From Paenibacillus tarimensis (GTDB lineage Bacteria > Bacillota > Bacilli > Paenibacillales > Paenibacillaceae), in NCBI RefSeq assembly GCF_021532315.1, contig NZ_JAKGAO010000003.1, positions 165,593-229,592 of the forward strand: a DNA stretch of 64,000 nucleotides. Reading direction: 5' to 3'. This document shows positions 18,481 through 28,305 of the stretch, piece after piece. A program made the position numbers and the translations under genes. The notes below the pieces were generated by a model, which ran no database searches, was not told where the DNA came from, and saw nothing but the letters and a program-made list of their open reading frames with translations. Position 1 is the first letter of the stretch; every line of letters starts with the position of its first letter.

Positions 18481-21400
18481 TGAACTGAAGAAAATTCTTG
18501 TTATTGGCTCGGGTCCAATCGTCATCGGCCAGGCAGCAGAATTTGACTATGCCGGCACACAGGCCTGCCAGGCTCTGAAAGAAGAAGGCTATGAGGTTGT
18601 CCTGATCAACAGCAACCCGGCAACGATTATGACCGATACGAACATGGCAGACAAAGTATATATTGAACCGATCACCCTCGATTTTGTTACGCAGATCATC
18701 AGACAGGAGCGTCCGGATGGCCTGCTGCCTACCCTCGGCGGCCAGACAGGTCTGAATATGGCGGTGGAGCTGGCGCGTGCTGGCGTGCTGGACCGCGAGA
18801 ATGTAAAGCTGCTTGGCACACAGCTGACAGCGATCGAGAAGGCGGAGGATCGTGACCTGTTCCGTGATCTGATGCGTGAGCTGGACCAGCCAGTGCCTGA
18901 GAGCACAATTGTTACCACTGTTGAGGAAGCGCTCGAGTTTGCCAATGAGATCGGCTATCCAATCATCGTTCGTCCGGCATATACGCTGGGCGGAACAGGC
19001 GGCGGTATCTGCTCCACTGAGGAAGAACTGAGGGAAATTGTGGCTTCGGGCATCCGTTACAGCCCGATCAGCCAGTGTCTGGTTGAGAAGAGCATCGCGG
19101 GTATGAAGGAAGTTGAATACGAGGTAATGCGTGATGCGAACGATAACTGTATCGTTGTTTGTAATATGGAGAACTTCGACCCGGTAGGCGTTCATACGGG
19201 CGATAGTATCGTAGTGGCGCCAAGCCAGACGCTCTCAGACCGTGAGTATCAGATGCTGCGTTCCGCATCTTTGAAGATCATCCGCGCCCTGAACATTGAA
19301 GGCGGATGTAATGTGCAGTTTGCGCTTGATCCGCACAGCTATCAATACTATGTCATTGAAGTGAATCCGCGGGTAAGCCGTTCATCGGCTCTGGCTTCTA
19401 AGGCAACCGGTTATCCGATCGCGAAGATGGCAGCAAAGATTGCAATCGGTTATACGCTGGACGAAATTGTGAATCCGGTCACCGGCCAGACTTATGCCTG
19501 CTTCGAGCCTACCCTTGATTATATCGTATCGAAGATTCCGCGCTGGCCGTTCGATAAGTTTATCTCAGCCAACCGCAAGCTGGGTACACAGATGAAAGCG
19601 ACGGGCGAAGTTATGGCGATAGGCCGTACCTTTGAAGAGTCCATGCATAAAGCCGTACGCTCGCTTGAAATCGGTGTTCACCGCATCCATCTGAAGGATG
19701 CTCAGGGCCTTGAGGATGAAGTACTGCGCACGCGGCTCGCGAAGCCGGATGACGAGCGGATGTTCCTGGTCGCCGAAGCATTCCGCCGCGGCTACAAGCT
19801 GCAGGAGATTCAGGACCTGACGAATATTGACTGGTGGTTCCTTGACAAGATTGAGGGAATCGTGGCCTTTGAAGAGCGTCTGAAATCAGAAGCGGAGCTT
19901 ACAGAAGAGCTGCTGTACGAAGCCAAGCGCAAAGGCTTCTCCGACCGCTCAATTGCCGAGCTTCGCCGGGAAGGCGGAATTGCGGCCAACTATACGGATG
20001 AGCATGAGATCCGCTCGCTGCGGAATGAATTGAATCTCAGACCCGTATACAAGATGGTTGATACCTGTGCGGCTGAATTTGAAGCGACTACACCATACTA
20101 TTACTCGACCTACGAGGTTGAAAATGAAGTAACCCAGACCGAGAAGGAAAAGGTTCTGGTGCTCGGCTCTGGTCCAATCCGGATAGGCCAGGGTATCGAA
20201 TTTGACTACTCAACGGTGCATGCGGTCTGGGCGATCCAAAATGCGGGATATGAAGCAGTCATTATCAACAACAATCCGGAGACCGTATCGACGGATTTCT
20301 CAACCTCGGACCGACTGTACTTTGAACCGCTGTTCTTCGAGGATGTCATGAATGTCATCGAGCAGGAGAAGCCGATCGGTGTAATCGTGCAGTTCGGCGG
20401 ACAGACAGCGATTAATCTGGCGGCTCCGCTTGCGAAGGCGGGCGTGCGCATCCTTGGTTCAAGCCTGGAAAGCATTGATGCAGCAGAGGACCGCAAAAAA
20501 TTTGAAGCACTGCTGCGCAAGCTGGATATTGCCCAGCCGGAAGGCAGCACGGTGACTTCAGTGGACGAAGCGGTCAGCACAGCCAGCAAGCTCGGCTATC
20601 CGGTTCTTGTCCGCCCATCCTACGTGCTTGGCGGCCGTGCGATGGAAATTGTGTACTCTGATGAAGAGCTTCTCCGCTACATGGCGGAAGCAGTCCGGGT
20701 TAATCCAGAGCATCCGGTGCTGATCGACCGCTACATGCTTGGCAAAGAAGCGGAAGTGGATGCAATCTCTGACGGCGAGACGGTTCTTATTCCGGGCATT
20801 ATGGAGCATGTTGAGCGTGCGGGCGTACACTCTGGCGACTCGATCGCCGTCTATCCGCCGCAGTCACTCTCGGAGGAAATCAAGCAGGAAATTGTAGATA
20901 TAACGATCAAGATTGCCAAGGAATTCAAGGTCATTGGCACGGTAAACATCCAATTCGTCATTTACAAGGAAAAGGTATATGTGATCGAGGTGAATCCTAG
21001 ATCGTCCCGTACGGTGCCATTCCTGAGCAAGGTGACGAATGTGCCGATGGCAAATCTGGCTACACAGGCGATCCTCGGCAACAAGCTGGCTGATCTTGGG
21101 TACAGCGAAGGGCTTTGGCCGGAAGATGAATTTGTTTCGGTTAAAGTACCGGTCTTCTCCTTTGCGAAGCTGCGCCGGGTTGACCCGACGCTTACGCCGG
21201 AGATGAAATCGACGGGTGAGGTTATGGGCCGTGACATCCAGTATGCCAAGGCGCTCTATAAGGGCCTCATCGGTGCTGGCATGAGGATACCGCCAACCGG
21301 ATCGATCATCGCGACTGTCGCAGACAAGGATAAAGCTGAGACAATTGATATTTTGCGCGGCTTCTACGAGCTTGGTTACAATATTATCGCTACAGGCGGT

Positions 21401-21691
21401 ACCGCGACTGCGCTTGAAGAGGCTGGTCTTCGGGTAACCCGCGTGAACAAGCTGAGCGAGGGCTCGCCGAATATTCTGGATCTGATCCGCAACGGCCAAG
21501 CGCACTTTGTCGTCAACACACTGACCAAAGGCAAGACGCCTGAGCGTGACGGCTTCCGGATCCGCCGTGAGGCTGTCGAGAACGGTATTGTCTGTATGAC
21601 ATCGCTTGATACGGTACGCGCTCTGCTGAACATGCTGGAGACGATCAACTTCTCTTCTCGTGCTATGCCGGTGCTGATGCCAAACACATAA
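18467..21691 (+). CDS. carB: carbamoyl-phosphate synthase large subunit
   Basis: Makes carbamoyl phosphate from bicarbonate, ammonia and two ATP. The 1074-residue protein is an internal duplication: two ATP-grasp halves that begin [20 protein letters not shown] and [20 protein letters not shown] (at about residue 560), each with a GYP-(I/V)-(I/L)VRP(A/S)Y nucleotide segment and an EVNPR metal-binding motif. The C-terminal 140 residues form the MGS-like allosteric domain ([18 protein letters not shown]), where PRPP and UMP act. It starts inside the end of carA, so synthesis is coupled. Confidence 0.97.
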   Translation: MPKNNELKKILVIGSGPIVIGQAAEFDYAGTQACQALKEEGYEVVLINSNPATIMTDTNMADKVYIEPITLDFVTQIIRQERPDGLLPTLGGQTGLNMAVELARAGVLDRENVKLLGTQLTAIEKAEDRDLFRDLMRELDQPVPESTIVTTVEEALEFANEIGYPIIVRPAYTLGGTGGGICSTEEELREIVASGIRYSPISQCLVEKSIAGMKEVEYEVMRDANDNCIVVCNMENFDPVGVHTGDSIVVAPSQTLSDREYQMLRSASLKIIRALNIEGGCNVQFALDPHSYQYYVIEVNPRVSRSSALASKATGYPIAKMAAKIAIGYTLDEIVNPVTGQTYACFEPTLDYIVSKIPRWPFDKFISANRKLGTQMKATGEVMAIGRTFEESMHKAVRSLEIGVHRIHLKDAQGLEDEVLRTRLAKPDDERMFLVAEAFRRGYKLQEIQDLTNIDWWFLDKIEGIVAFEERLKSEAELTEELLYEAKRKGFSDRSIAELRREGGIAANYTDEHEIRSLRNELNLRPVYKMVDTCAAEFEATTPYYYSTYEVENEVTQTEKEKVLVLGSGPIRIGQGIEFDYSTVHAVWAIQNAGYEAVIINNNPETVSTDFSTSDRLYFEPLFFEDVMNVIEQEKPIGVIVQFGGQTAINLAAPLAKAGVRILGSSLESIDAAEDRKKFEALLRKLDIAQPEGSTVTSVDEAVSTASKLGYPVLVRPSYVLGGRAMEIVYSDEELLRYMAEAVRVNPEHPVLIDRYMLGKEAEVDAISDGETVLIPGIMEHVERAGVHSGDSIAVYPPQSLSEEIKQEIVDITIKIAKEFKVIGTVNIQFVIYKEKVYVIEVNPRSSRTVPFLSKVTNVPMANLATQAILGNKLADLGYSEGLWPEDEFVSVKVPVFSFAKLRRVDPTLTPEMKSTGEVMGRDIQYAKALYKGLIGAGMRIPPTGSIIATVADKDKAETIDILRGFYELGYNIIATGGTATALEEAGLRVTRVNKLSEGSPNILDLIRNGQAHFVVNTLTKGKTPERDGFRIRREAVENGIVCMTSLDTVRALLNMLETINFSSRAMPVLMPNT

Positions 21692-21767
21692 TATAGAACG
21701 GCCACCGCTCTGCCGCTGGCCGGCCCTTAGAAGGCCGGTTCAGCAGCGGCGGGTGGCCGTCTTATAT
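21690..21767 (+). other. very stable hairpin between carB and pyrF
   Basis: ACGGCCACC pairs with GGGTGGCCGT, CTGCCGCTG with CAGCAGCGGC and CCGGCC with GGCCGG, and even the outer ATATAG/CTTATAT can pair. The stem has no T run on either strand, so it is not a plain intrinsic terminator although it lies directly after carB inside the operon. It may act in partial termination, RNA processing or mRNA stability. Confidence 0.7.
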
Positions 21768-21855
21768 GTCTGTGGGTTTGCAGGTTGGTTTAACTACATA
21801 TAAAAGCAGTACGATGGCGAGTAAGTTGTAAAGAGACGGGAAGGGAGCAGTTGAT

Positions 21856-22578
21856 ATGTCGTTAACACGGAACGAGGCAGCTTCGCGAATTATGGTAGCC
21901 CTTGATTACCCGGATGAACAGGCTGCTGAAAGGCTGCTGGCGGAGCTGGAAGGAGTCCCCTGCTATATGAAGGTAGGTCTGCAGCTGTTTTATGCGGCTG
22001 GACCGGGCTTTGTATCCAGCTTGAAGGAGCGGGGATACCGGGTCTTTCTCGATGTCAAGATGCATGATATCCCCAACACGGTGAAGGGTGGTGCTAATAG
22101 CGTGACCAGGCTCGGTGTCGATATGTTTAACGTCCATGCCGCTGGCGGCTTACGCATGATGGAAGCCGCGCTTGAAGGAGTGGAAGCGGCTGCCGAAGGC
22201 GGTCACCGACCATTGGTCATCGGCGTTACCCAGCTCACTAGCACCAGCACCCAAATGCTTAATGAGGAAATCGGCATTCCGGGCACAGCAGAGCAGGCAG
22301 TGGTTCGTTATGCGCAATTAGCCGGTCAGGCCGGGCTTGATGGCGTGGTGTCTTCCCCGCAGGAGGTCAAGGTTATCAAGGAAGCATGCGGACAAGCTTT
22401 CGTTACCGTTACACCGGGGATTCGACCAGCAGGCTCTGATATTGGAGACCAAGCCCGCATTATGACACCGGTTGAAGCACTCCGCGAGGGAACGGATTAC
22501 ATGGTAATCGGGCGGCCGATTACGGCTTCCCCCAATCCCCGCCAAACGATCGAAACCATTATAGAGGAGCTGTTATAA
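21856..22578 (+). CDS. pyrF: orotidine-5'-phosphate decarboxylase
   Basis: Catalyses the last step of UMP synthesis, decarboxylation of OMP. The catalytic tetrad core D66-x-K68-x-x-D71 is present in FLDVKMHDIPNTVKGGA. The N-terminal strand IMVALDYPD and the phosphate loop TPGIRPAGSDIGDQ and VIGRPIT are typical. 240 residues is normal. It follows the carB hairpin after about 90 bases and is separated from pyrE by only two bases. Confidence 0.96.
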   Translation: MSLTRNEAASRIMVALDYPDEQAAERLLAELEGVPCYMKVGLQLFYAAGPGFVSSLKERGYRVFLDVKMHDIPNTVKGGANSVTRLGVDMFNVHAAGGLRMMEAALEGVEAAAEGGHRPLVIGVTQLTSTSTQMLNEEIGIPGTAEQAVVRYAQLAGQAGLDGVVSSPQEVKVIKEACGQAFVTVTPGIRPAGSDIGDQARIMTPVEALREGTDYMVIGRPITASPNPRQTIETIIEELL

Positions 22579-22580
22579 AT

Positions 22581-23240
22581 ATGACTTCTGTCAATCTGGC
22601 TGAACTTCCAGCGCAAATTGCGGGCGAACTGCTGAACATTGGTGCAGTGGCTCTGCGCCCGAATGACCCCTTCACATGGTCGTCGGGCATGAAATCGCCG
22701 ATCTACTGTGATAACCGTCTGACGATGTCCTACCCTAAGGTGAGGGAGACGATCGCTGCCGGTTTTGCCGCTGTTATCCGTGAGCATTATCCTGCCTGTG
22801 AGGCAGTAGCCGGTATAGCAACAGGAGGAATTCCTCATGCCGCATGGGTGGCTCAGAAGCTTGATCTGCCTATGCTGTATGTGAGGGACAAGGCCAAGGG
22901 GCACGGCAAGACGAACCAGATTGAGGGTCATTACCAGCCGGGTCAGAAGGTTGTCTTAATTGAAGATCTCGTCTCTACTGGCGGCAGCTCGCTTAAGGCA
23001 GCTGTTGCGGTCCGTGAAGCAGGCTGCGAAGTGCTTGCTACCGTTGCGATCTTCACTTATGAGTTCCCTCAGGCTGTTCAAGCATTTGAAGAGCAGGGTA
23101 TCCCGCTGCATACTTTATCCGGTTATTCAGCTCTTATTGATACCGCCCTGCAGCGCGGCGCTGTAGAAGCTGGCGATGTGGAGCTGCTGAAGTCATGGCG
23201 TGAAAATCCGCAGGCGTATGGCGAATCGTTTAATTCCTAA
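22581..23240 (+). CDS. pyrE: orotate phosphoribosyltransferase
   Basis: Joins orotate to PRPP to give OMP. The type I fold is visible in FTWSSGMKSPIYCDNR, AVAGIATGGIPHAAWVA, MLYVRDKAKGHGKTNQIEG and the PRPP-binding loop VVLIEDLVSTGGSSLKAA. At 219 residues it fits the Bacillus enzyme. It is the last gene of the operon; pyrK and pyrD, which stand between carB and pyrF in B. subtilis, are missing. Confidence 0.96.
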   Translation: MTSVNLAELPAQIAGELLNIGAVALRPNDPFTWSSGMKSPIYCDNRLTMSYPKVRETIAAGFAAVIREHYPACEAVAGIATGGIPHAAWVAQKLDLPMLYVRDKAKGHGKTNQIEGHYQPGQKVVLIEDLVSTGGSSLKAAVAVREAGCEVLATVAIFTYEFPQAVQAFEEQGIPLHTLSGYSALIDTALQRGAVEAGDVELLKSWRENPQAYGESFNS

Positions 23241-23301
23241 ACTCCCATATAAATTACAGCATGAAAGCAGGAATTTTCAATTTTCAGACGTTCCTATGCA
23301 G

Positions 23302-23335
23302 CAGCCTTTATCCGAGAGGATAAGGGCTGTTTTTA
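23302..23335 (+). terminator. pyr operon terminator
   Basis: CAGCCTTTATCC, a GAGA loop and GGATAAGGGCTG form the stem, followed by TTTTTAT. It lies 60 bases after the pyrE stop. Confidence 0.88.
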
Positions 23336-23386
23336 TGCCGTCATTTAAAAGTTTTTTTATTTCTTTCAAAAATTGATGTTTAAAAA

Positions 23387-23413
23387 CGTAACTTTTTGGA
23401 TAGCCCGGCCGTC
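23387..23413 (+). promoter_or_regulatory. candidate ECF-sigma promoter of the five-gene ABC operon
   Basis: CGTAAC (23387-23392), a T-rich 17-base spacer and CGTC (23410-23413) resemble the bipartite AAC / CGTC(A) pattern of SigW/SigX/SigM-type promoters that respond to envelope stress. It stands about 60 bases before the first gene, after the pyr terminator, and I see no good SigA site in the same gap. The call rests on short motifs. Confidence 0.35.
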
Positions 23414-23471
23414 TATACGTTATCAGGAATATTTTTGGAATTTCTAGAACGGGAGGGGTCATAGGGAAGCT

Positions 23472-24275
23472 ATGGCATTGTGGAGAAGAAAAAAACAGGC
23501 AGCTCCGGAAGAAGCTGTAGAAGAGAATGATCCCGGAGCAGGAGCCAGAGTAGCGCTCAAGAAGGAGACGAAGGTTCCCATTCGGGATGAGGAGCCCGTC
23601 AGCAGGGAGCCGGTCCTCACGGTTCGCGGGGTGCAAAGGTCCTTTCAGGTTGGAGGACAACCGCTGCATGTGCTAAAGGATATTAATATGGAGCTGCGGC
23701 CTCGTCAGCTGGTGATGCTGCGGGGGAGATCAGGCTCCGGCAAGACGACTCTGCTGAATCTGATCGGCGGGCTTGATCAGCCGACACAGGGAGAGATTAA
23801 CTTCCGGGATTACTCCTTTCACAAGATGAATGACCATGCAAGGACCAATGTTAGGCGCAAGGAGATGGGCTTCATCTTCCAGGCATTCGCGCTTATGCCG
23901 CTGCTGTCGGCTTACGAGAATGTGGAGCTGTCGCTTCGGATGGCAGGTGTGCCGCGAAGCGAATGGAAGGATAGGGTAACCGAATGTCTTGGCCTCGTAG
24001 GCCTGTCGAAGCGAATGCATCATCGTCCCTTTGAATTGTCAGGAGGCGAGCAGCAGCGTGTTGCTATTGCCAAAGCGATTGCACACCGTCCCAAGCTGCT
24101 GCTGGCCGATGAACCGACGGCAGAGCTGGACTCCCAGATGGCGGCACAAATCATGTCTGTATTTCAATCAATCATTGAAACGGAGCGTGTGACGATCTGT
24201 ATGACAACACACGACCCGACGATTTTGGAGGTAGCTGATCATGTTTACGAAATGGTGGACGGAAAATTTATCTAG
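23472..24275 (+). CDS. ABC transporter ATP-binding protein (MacB/LolD-type), operon gene 1
   Basis: Nucleotide-binding subunit of an ABC exporter with an FtsX-type permease. After a charged, probably disordered N-terminal extension of about 50 residues it has the Walker A motif GRSGSGKTT, the Q-loop IFQAFALMPLLS, the signature LSGGEQQRVAIAKAI and Walker B LLLADEPTAELD, followed by the H-loop CMTTHDPTIL. The short TAEL(D) D-loop and the MPLLSAYENVELSLRMAGV segment are typical of MacB-like ATPases. It overlaps the adaptor gene by 35 bases; a second ATPase is encoded three genes on. Substrate unknown. Confidence 0.9.
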   Translation: MALWRRKKQAAPEEAVEENDPGAGARVALKKETKVPIRDEEPVSREPVLTVRGVQRSFQVGGQPLHVLKDINMELRPRQLVMLRGRSGSGKTTLLNLIGGLDQPTQGEINFRDYSFHKMNDHARTNVRRKEMGFIFQAFALMPLLSAYENVELSLRMAGVPRSEWKDRVTECLGLVGLSKRMHHRPFELSGGEQQRVAIAKAIAHRPKLLLADEPTAELDSQMAAQIMSVFQSIIETERVTICMTTHDPTILEVADHVYEMVDGKFI

Positions 24276-25392
24276 CAGGCGGAATGAAAGGCAGGACGGA
24301 CAGCTTGCGCCGAATCACATGCGGAGCAGATGGGGACGGATGGCAGCAGCCTCGGTCCTGGCTGTTTCCCTAGCTGTAACGAGCGGCTGTGCGCTGCTGC
24401 CCAAGGAAGAGGAGGAAGAGGTTCTTCCGGAAATTACCCCTCCGCAGATCTCGAAGAAGCCGGAGTACGAAGTAACCACCACCACGCTGGAATCACGGGT
24501 ACAGGGCACCGGCAAGCTGATGTCCATGCAGGAGGAGACCCTCTATTTTACGTTGGATGGCATGCGGCTTAAGGCTTTGAACGTTAAGCCAGGAGATCAG
24601 GTAAAGGCCGGCCAGCTGATTGCTGAGCTGGATGTGGAAGAAATGCAAAAACAGCTGCGTCAGAAGCGGCTGCAGTTCCGCAAGGCAGAGGTCACGATGA
24701 AGGAGACGCTCCGCAAGCGCGATGAGATGGAAGCCATTGAATTTGAGGAGGCGGTCATTCTCTTTGAGGAGCAGCGCCAGGAAATTGTCGATCTGGAAGC
24801 GGAGATTGCCAAATCCACGCTCACTGCACCATTCTCCGGTACGGTGGTTCAGGTAAACGTGGAGAAGGGTGCTCAAATTAAATCTTATGATCCGATCTGT
24901 ATTATTGCCGACACGAGCAGCCTTATTGTTGCTGCGTCGTTATCCAAGGATGATCTGTCCAAGGTGACGATTGGCATGCCTGCTGTCGTTGAGATCAGCG
25001 GTTCCGGCAAGGTGGAGGGCAAGGTCAAGCAGCTTCCAGTTCCTTCGACGGACAACAAAAACGGAAACGGCGGACAGAATGGCGGTTCGGGCGGAAATGG
25101 TGCACAGAAGCCGGAACGCCCGGAAGATTTTCTCATTGTTGATGTCGGCAAGCTGCCGAAGGATGCAGTCCGCGGCACCAATCTAACCGTAAGCATCGTA
25201 ACCAAACGGAAGGAAAACGCGGTTGTAATCCCGGTGTCTGCTCTTCGTACGATCGGGGCACGGACTTACGTTCAAGTAGTTGAGAATGATGGCAGCAAGC
25301 GTGAAGTGGATGTAGCGGTAGGCCAGCAAACGTCAACGCAGGTGGAAATTCTTGAAGGATTGACACCGGGGCAGAAAGTCGTAGGTCGATAA
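24241..25392 (+). CDS. lipoprotein efflux adaptor (HlyD/MacA-like membrane fusion protein), operon gene 2
   Basis: Predicted lipid-anchored periplasmic-adaptor-like protein working with the FtsX permease. After a long basic N-region (residues 1-34) comes a hydrophobic stretch and the lipobox VTSGC, with the lipidated cysteine near residue 50. The chain then has a barrel-sandwich/lipoyl half-motif (LNVKPGDQVKAGQLIAELD), a helical hairpin of about 60 residues rich in E, Q, K and R, the second half-motif APFSGTVVQVNVEKGAQI, a beta-barrel, a glycine-asparagine-rich linker near residue 280, and a C-terminal domain (VIPVSALRTIGARTYVQVV). ATG 24241 has GGAGG nine bases upstream. It is the MacA counterpart of a Gram-positive MacAB-like system. 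Three bases separate it from the permease. Confidence 0.87.
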   Translation: MFTKWWTENLSSRRNERQDGQLAPNHMRSRWGRMAAASVLAVSLAVTSGCALLPKEEEEEVLPEITPPQISKKPEYEVTTTTLESRVQGTGKLMSMQEETLYFTLDGMRLKALNVKPGDQVKAGQLIAELDVEEMQKQLRQKRLQFRKAEVTMKETLRKRDEMEAIEFEEAVILFEEQRQEIVDLEAEIAKSTLTAPFSGTVVQVNVEKGAQIKSYDPICIIADTSSLIVAASLSKDDLSKVTIGMPAVVEISGSGKVEGKVKQLPVPSTDNKNGNGGQNGGSGGNGAQKPERPEDFLIVDVGKLPKDAVRGTNLTVSIVTKRKENAVVIPVSALRTIGARTYVQVVENDGSKREVDVAVGQQTSTQVEILEGLTPGQKVVGR

Positions 25393-25395
25393 AGG

Positions 25396-28302
25396 ATGGG
25401 AGTACCGCTGCTGCGATTTTTGTTTCGAAAAATGTGGAATACGAGGTGGCTTACGTTAAGCACCCTTGCAGGTCTGATCATTGCCGTGGCCTTTGCGACC
25501 AGTATTCCGATGTACGCGGATGGCGCCTTGAAGCGGGTTGTGGCCAAATCGCTTCAGGAGCAGAGCACAGGCCTTCCGGCAGGCTCCCTGCTGATGCGCT
25601 ACCAGTCTACCGGAGGCGACAAGACCGATCTGGCGAAGCTGGAGCAGGTAAACCAATACATCACAGGCGAGCTTCCAAAGGATATAGGCTTTCCGCATGA
25701 TACTTACGTGGGGAGCATGACGATCCGGGGAGCGGATATTTCGCCGGTTGACCCCACCACAGTTGATGCGAGCCGCAATCGGCAGATGACAATTATGACA
25801 ATGTCAGGACTGGACCAGAAGGCCGAGCTTGCACAGGGACGCTGGTTTAAGGATGCGGCCGCGAGCGGCGACACCATTGAAGCGGTGATGATGGAAGAAG
25901 CGCTGTACCGCAGCGATGTCCATGTCGGTGATGAATTTTATTACCCTATATACGGCGGCTTGAATATCACGCTGAAGGTCAAAATTGTAGGTGCCTATAA
26001 GCCGCTTAAGGATACGGACCCTTACTGGTATCAAGGGATGGAGTCGGTGATGGGTAATCTGCTCATCAGTGAGCAGGCGTTCAAGGATACGCTGCTTGGG
26101 AAGCTGAAGATTCCTTTGCAGAATGCAAGCTGGTATTACGCATTTGATCTGCGTGAGATCCAGACCAGCCAAATTTCGCCGCTTGGCCGTAAGCTGGAGA
26201 GGCTCAATATTGAGCTGTATCAGCTGCTGCCCGATACACGGGTGGACATCTCGTTTGCGGATACCCTCGCGGATTTCAAACGGCAGAGCGTGCAGCTGCA
26301 GACGCTGCTGTTTACTTTGGCGGCGCCAATGATCGCTATGGTGTTCTATTATATTGCAATGAATGCCAGACAGTCGCTTGAGAAGCAGCGGAGCGACATA
26401 GCGGTGCTGCGGAGCCGCGGTGCCGGAACCCGGCAAATTATTATGATCTATCTGCTTGAAGGACTGCTGCTTGGCGTGATCGCGATGGCAACCGGTCCGC
26501 TGATCGGCTGGTTTATGGCCAAGAGTATTGGCTCGGCCAATGGCTTCCTGGCATTTGTCGACCGCAAATCGATTCCGGTGGGCTTCTCAATGGATGCCAT
26601 TATCGCTGGAAGCGCGGCTGTGCTTCTGGCTGTCCTATCGACGGTCATTCCGGCGGTCATGTTTGCCCGCTCTTCGATTGTGGGCTACAAGCAGCAGCTG
26701 GCTAGGTCCGACCGCGGGCCTCTGTGGCAGCGTTGGTTTCTGGATGTGCTGCTGCTGGGTCTGGCGGGCTACGGCTGGTACTTGTTTAATGAGCGCCAGA
26801 TGCTGACATTCAAGACGGGCATGACGACAGACCAGCTGAATGTCAATCCGTTCCTGTTTTTCGTGCCGGCGATTGCGATATTCTCGCTTGGTCTCTTCTT
26901 CCTCAGGCTGTTTCCGCTTCTGCTGAAGCTGTTCAACCTGATCGGAAGAAAGTTCTTGCCGGTGCCGCTTTACTTGACGCTAACGCAGCTCTCCCGGTCT
27001 TCGAAGCAGTATTATCCGCTAATGATCCTGCTGATTCTGACGATTGGGTTAGGGGTGTATAATGCGTCGGCAGCCCGTACCATTGATTTGAACTCTACAG
27101 AGCGGACGCTGTACCGTTATGGATCGGACGTGATTATCAAGACGGTGTGGGATGGCAGACCTGAAATTAGTCCGAATGCGGGTGCAGGCGGTGGAAGCGG
27201 CGGCGGTAATGGCGGCGGTTCACCTGGCGGCGGCCAGGGAGGCGGAAATCCCGGCGGTGGTGGCAACCCTGGCGGCGGTGGCGCTTCTCAGGCACCATCC
27301 AAGATTATCTATAATGAGCCTCCTTTTGAAATTTTCCGCAGCCTTGAAGGTGTAGATGCTGCGGCACGTGTGCTGCAGACCAAGGGGAGTGTCGTTATAT
27401 CCGGCCGATCGATTGGCCAAGGTACCCTGATGGGCATCGACAATGTTGATTTCTCCAAAGTGGCTTGGTTCCGTAACGACTTGCTCCCTGCACATCCGTA
27501 CCGTTATCTGAACCTGCTGGGTGCTTATGAGCATGCAGCCATTATACCTTCGGGCGTTGCGGAACGTTATCAGCTGAAGCTCGGGGATGAAGTATCGGTA
27601 GGACTGACAGACGGGAAAATATCGTTCGTTGTCGTGGGCATTTTGCCTTATTGGCCTACACAATATCCGGATCAGTCTCCGTTTGTCATTGCCAATCTGG
27701 ATTATATCTACGATCAGGTGCCGCTCATACCTTACGAAGTTTGGCTGAAGATGAAGGATGGAGCAAACGTGGCGCCTCTGGTCACGAAGCTGATGGACAG
27801 CGGCATTGAGCTTGCTTCCGTTGATGATGTGCGCTCTGAGCTTGTGGTGCAGTCCAAGCATCCGACTCGCGGCGGTGTCTTCGGTATTCTTAGTCTCGGC
27901 TTCCTGGTTTCTGTTCTAGTCTCACTTACCGGCTACCTGCTGTACTGGTTCTTTAACCTGTCTGGACGAATTGTACAGTTCGGTGTTCTGCGGGCGATGG
28001 GATTGTCACGTAAGCAGCTTACCGGCATGCTGCTTCTCGAGCAGCTGTTTACCGGCGGCCTGTCGATTGTACTTGGGCTAGGGATCGGGACGCTGGCCAG
28101 TGAGCTGTTCCTTCCGTTCCTGCAGACTGCAGAGAATGTGGAAAATGCCGTACCGCCGTTCCGGGTTGTGTTCGAGCAGCAGGATATGCTTCAGCTGTAT
28201 GTCGTCGTCGGCTTCATGCTGCTGACCGGTGCTGCGATGCTCTTCCTGCACATCCGCAAGCTGCGGGTTCATCAGGCAGTGAAGATGGGAGAGGAGCGGT
28301 AG
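25396..28302 (+). CDS. large FtsX-type ABC transporter permease, operon gene 3
   Basis: A 968-residue integral membrane protein with the duplicated plan of long FtsX permeases. There is a transmembrane segment near residues 15-35, a first external domain to about 300, a bundle of segments between about 303 and 560 (for example LLFTLAAPMIAMVFYYIAM and LLILTIGLGVYNASA), a second external domain from 560 to 825, and three final segments (GILSLGFLVSVLVSLTGYLL, LFTGGLSIVLGLGIGTL, YVVVGFMLLTGAAMLFL). Both FtsX motifs follow the family: RSDIAVLRSRGAGTRQIIMI and QFGVLRAMGLSRKQLTGML. Residues about 594-632 are an almost pure glycine tract with S, N, P and Q, inserted into the second external domain. 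It lies between one ATPase-adaptor pair and a second ATPase. Confidence 0.9.
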   Translation: MGVPLLRFLFRKMWNTRWLTLSTLAGLIIAVAFATSIPMYADGALKRVVAKSLQEQSTGLPAGSLLMRYQSTGGDKTDLAKLEQVNQYITGELPKDIGFPHDTYVGSMTIRGADISPVDPTTVDASRNRQMTIMTMSGLDQKAELAQGRWFKDAAASGDTIEAVMMEEALYRSDVHVGDEFYYPIYGGLNITLKVKIVGAYKPLKDTDPYWYQGMESVMGNLLISEQAFKDTLLGKLKIPLQNASWYYAFDLREIQTSQISPLGRKLERLNIELYQLLPDTRVDISFADTLADFKRQSVQLQTLLFTLAAPMIAMVFYYIAMNARQSLEKQRSDIAVLRSRGAGTRQIIMIYLLEGLLLGVIAMATGPLIGWFMAKSIGSANGFLAFVDRKSIPVGFSMDAIIAGSAAVLLAVLSTVIPAVMFARSSIVGYKQQLARSDRGPLWQRWFLDVLLLGLAGYGWYLFNERQMLTFKTGMTTDQLNVNPFLFFVPAIAIFSLGLFFLRLFPLLLKLFNLIGRKFLPVPLYLTLTQLSRSSKQYYPLMILLILTIGLGVYNASAARTIDLNSTERTLYRYGSDVIIKTVWDGRPEISPNAGAGGGSGGGNGGGSPGGGQGGGNPGGGGNPGGGGASQAPSKIIYNEPPFEIFRSLEGVDAAARVLQTKGSVVISGRSIGQGTLMGIDNVDFSKVAWFRNDLLPAHPYRYLNLLGAYEHAAIIPSGVAERYQLKLGDEVSVGLTDGKISFVVVGILPYWPTQYPDQSPFVIANLDYIYDQVPLIPYEVWLKMKDGANVAPLVTKLMDSGIELASVDDVRSELVVQSKHPTRGGVFGILSLGFLVSVLVSLTGYLLYWFFNLSGRIVQFGVLRAMGLSRKQLTGMLLLEQLFTGGLSIVLGLGIGTLASELFLPFLQTAENVENAVPPFRVVFEQQDMLQLYVVVGFMLLTGAAMLFLHIRKLRVHQAVKMGEER

Positions 28303-28305
28303 AGA

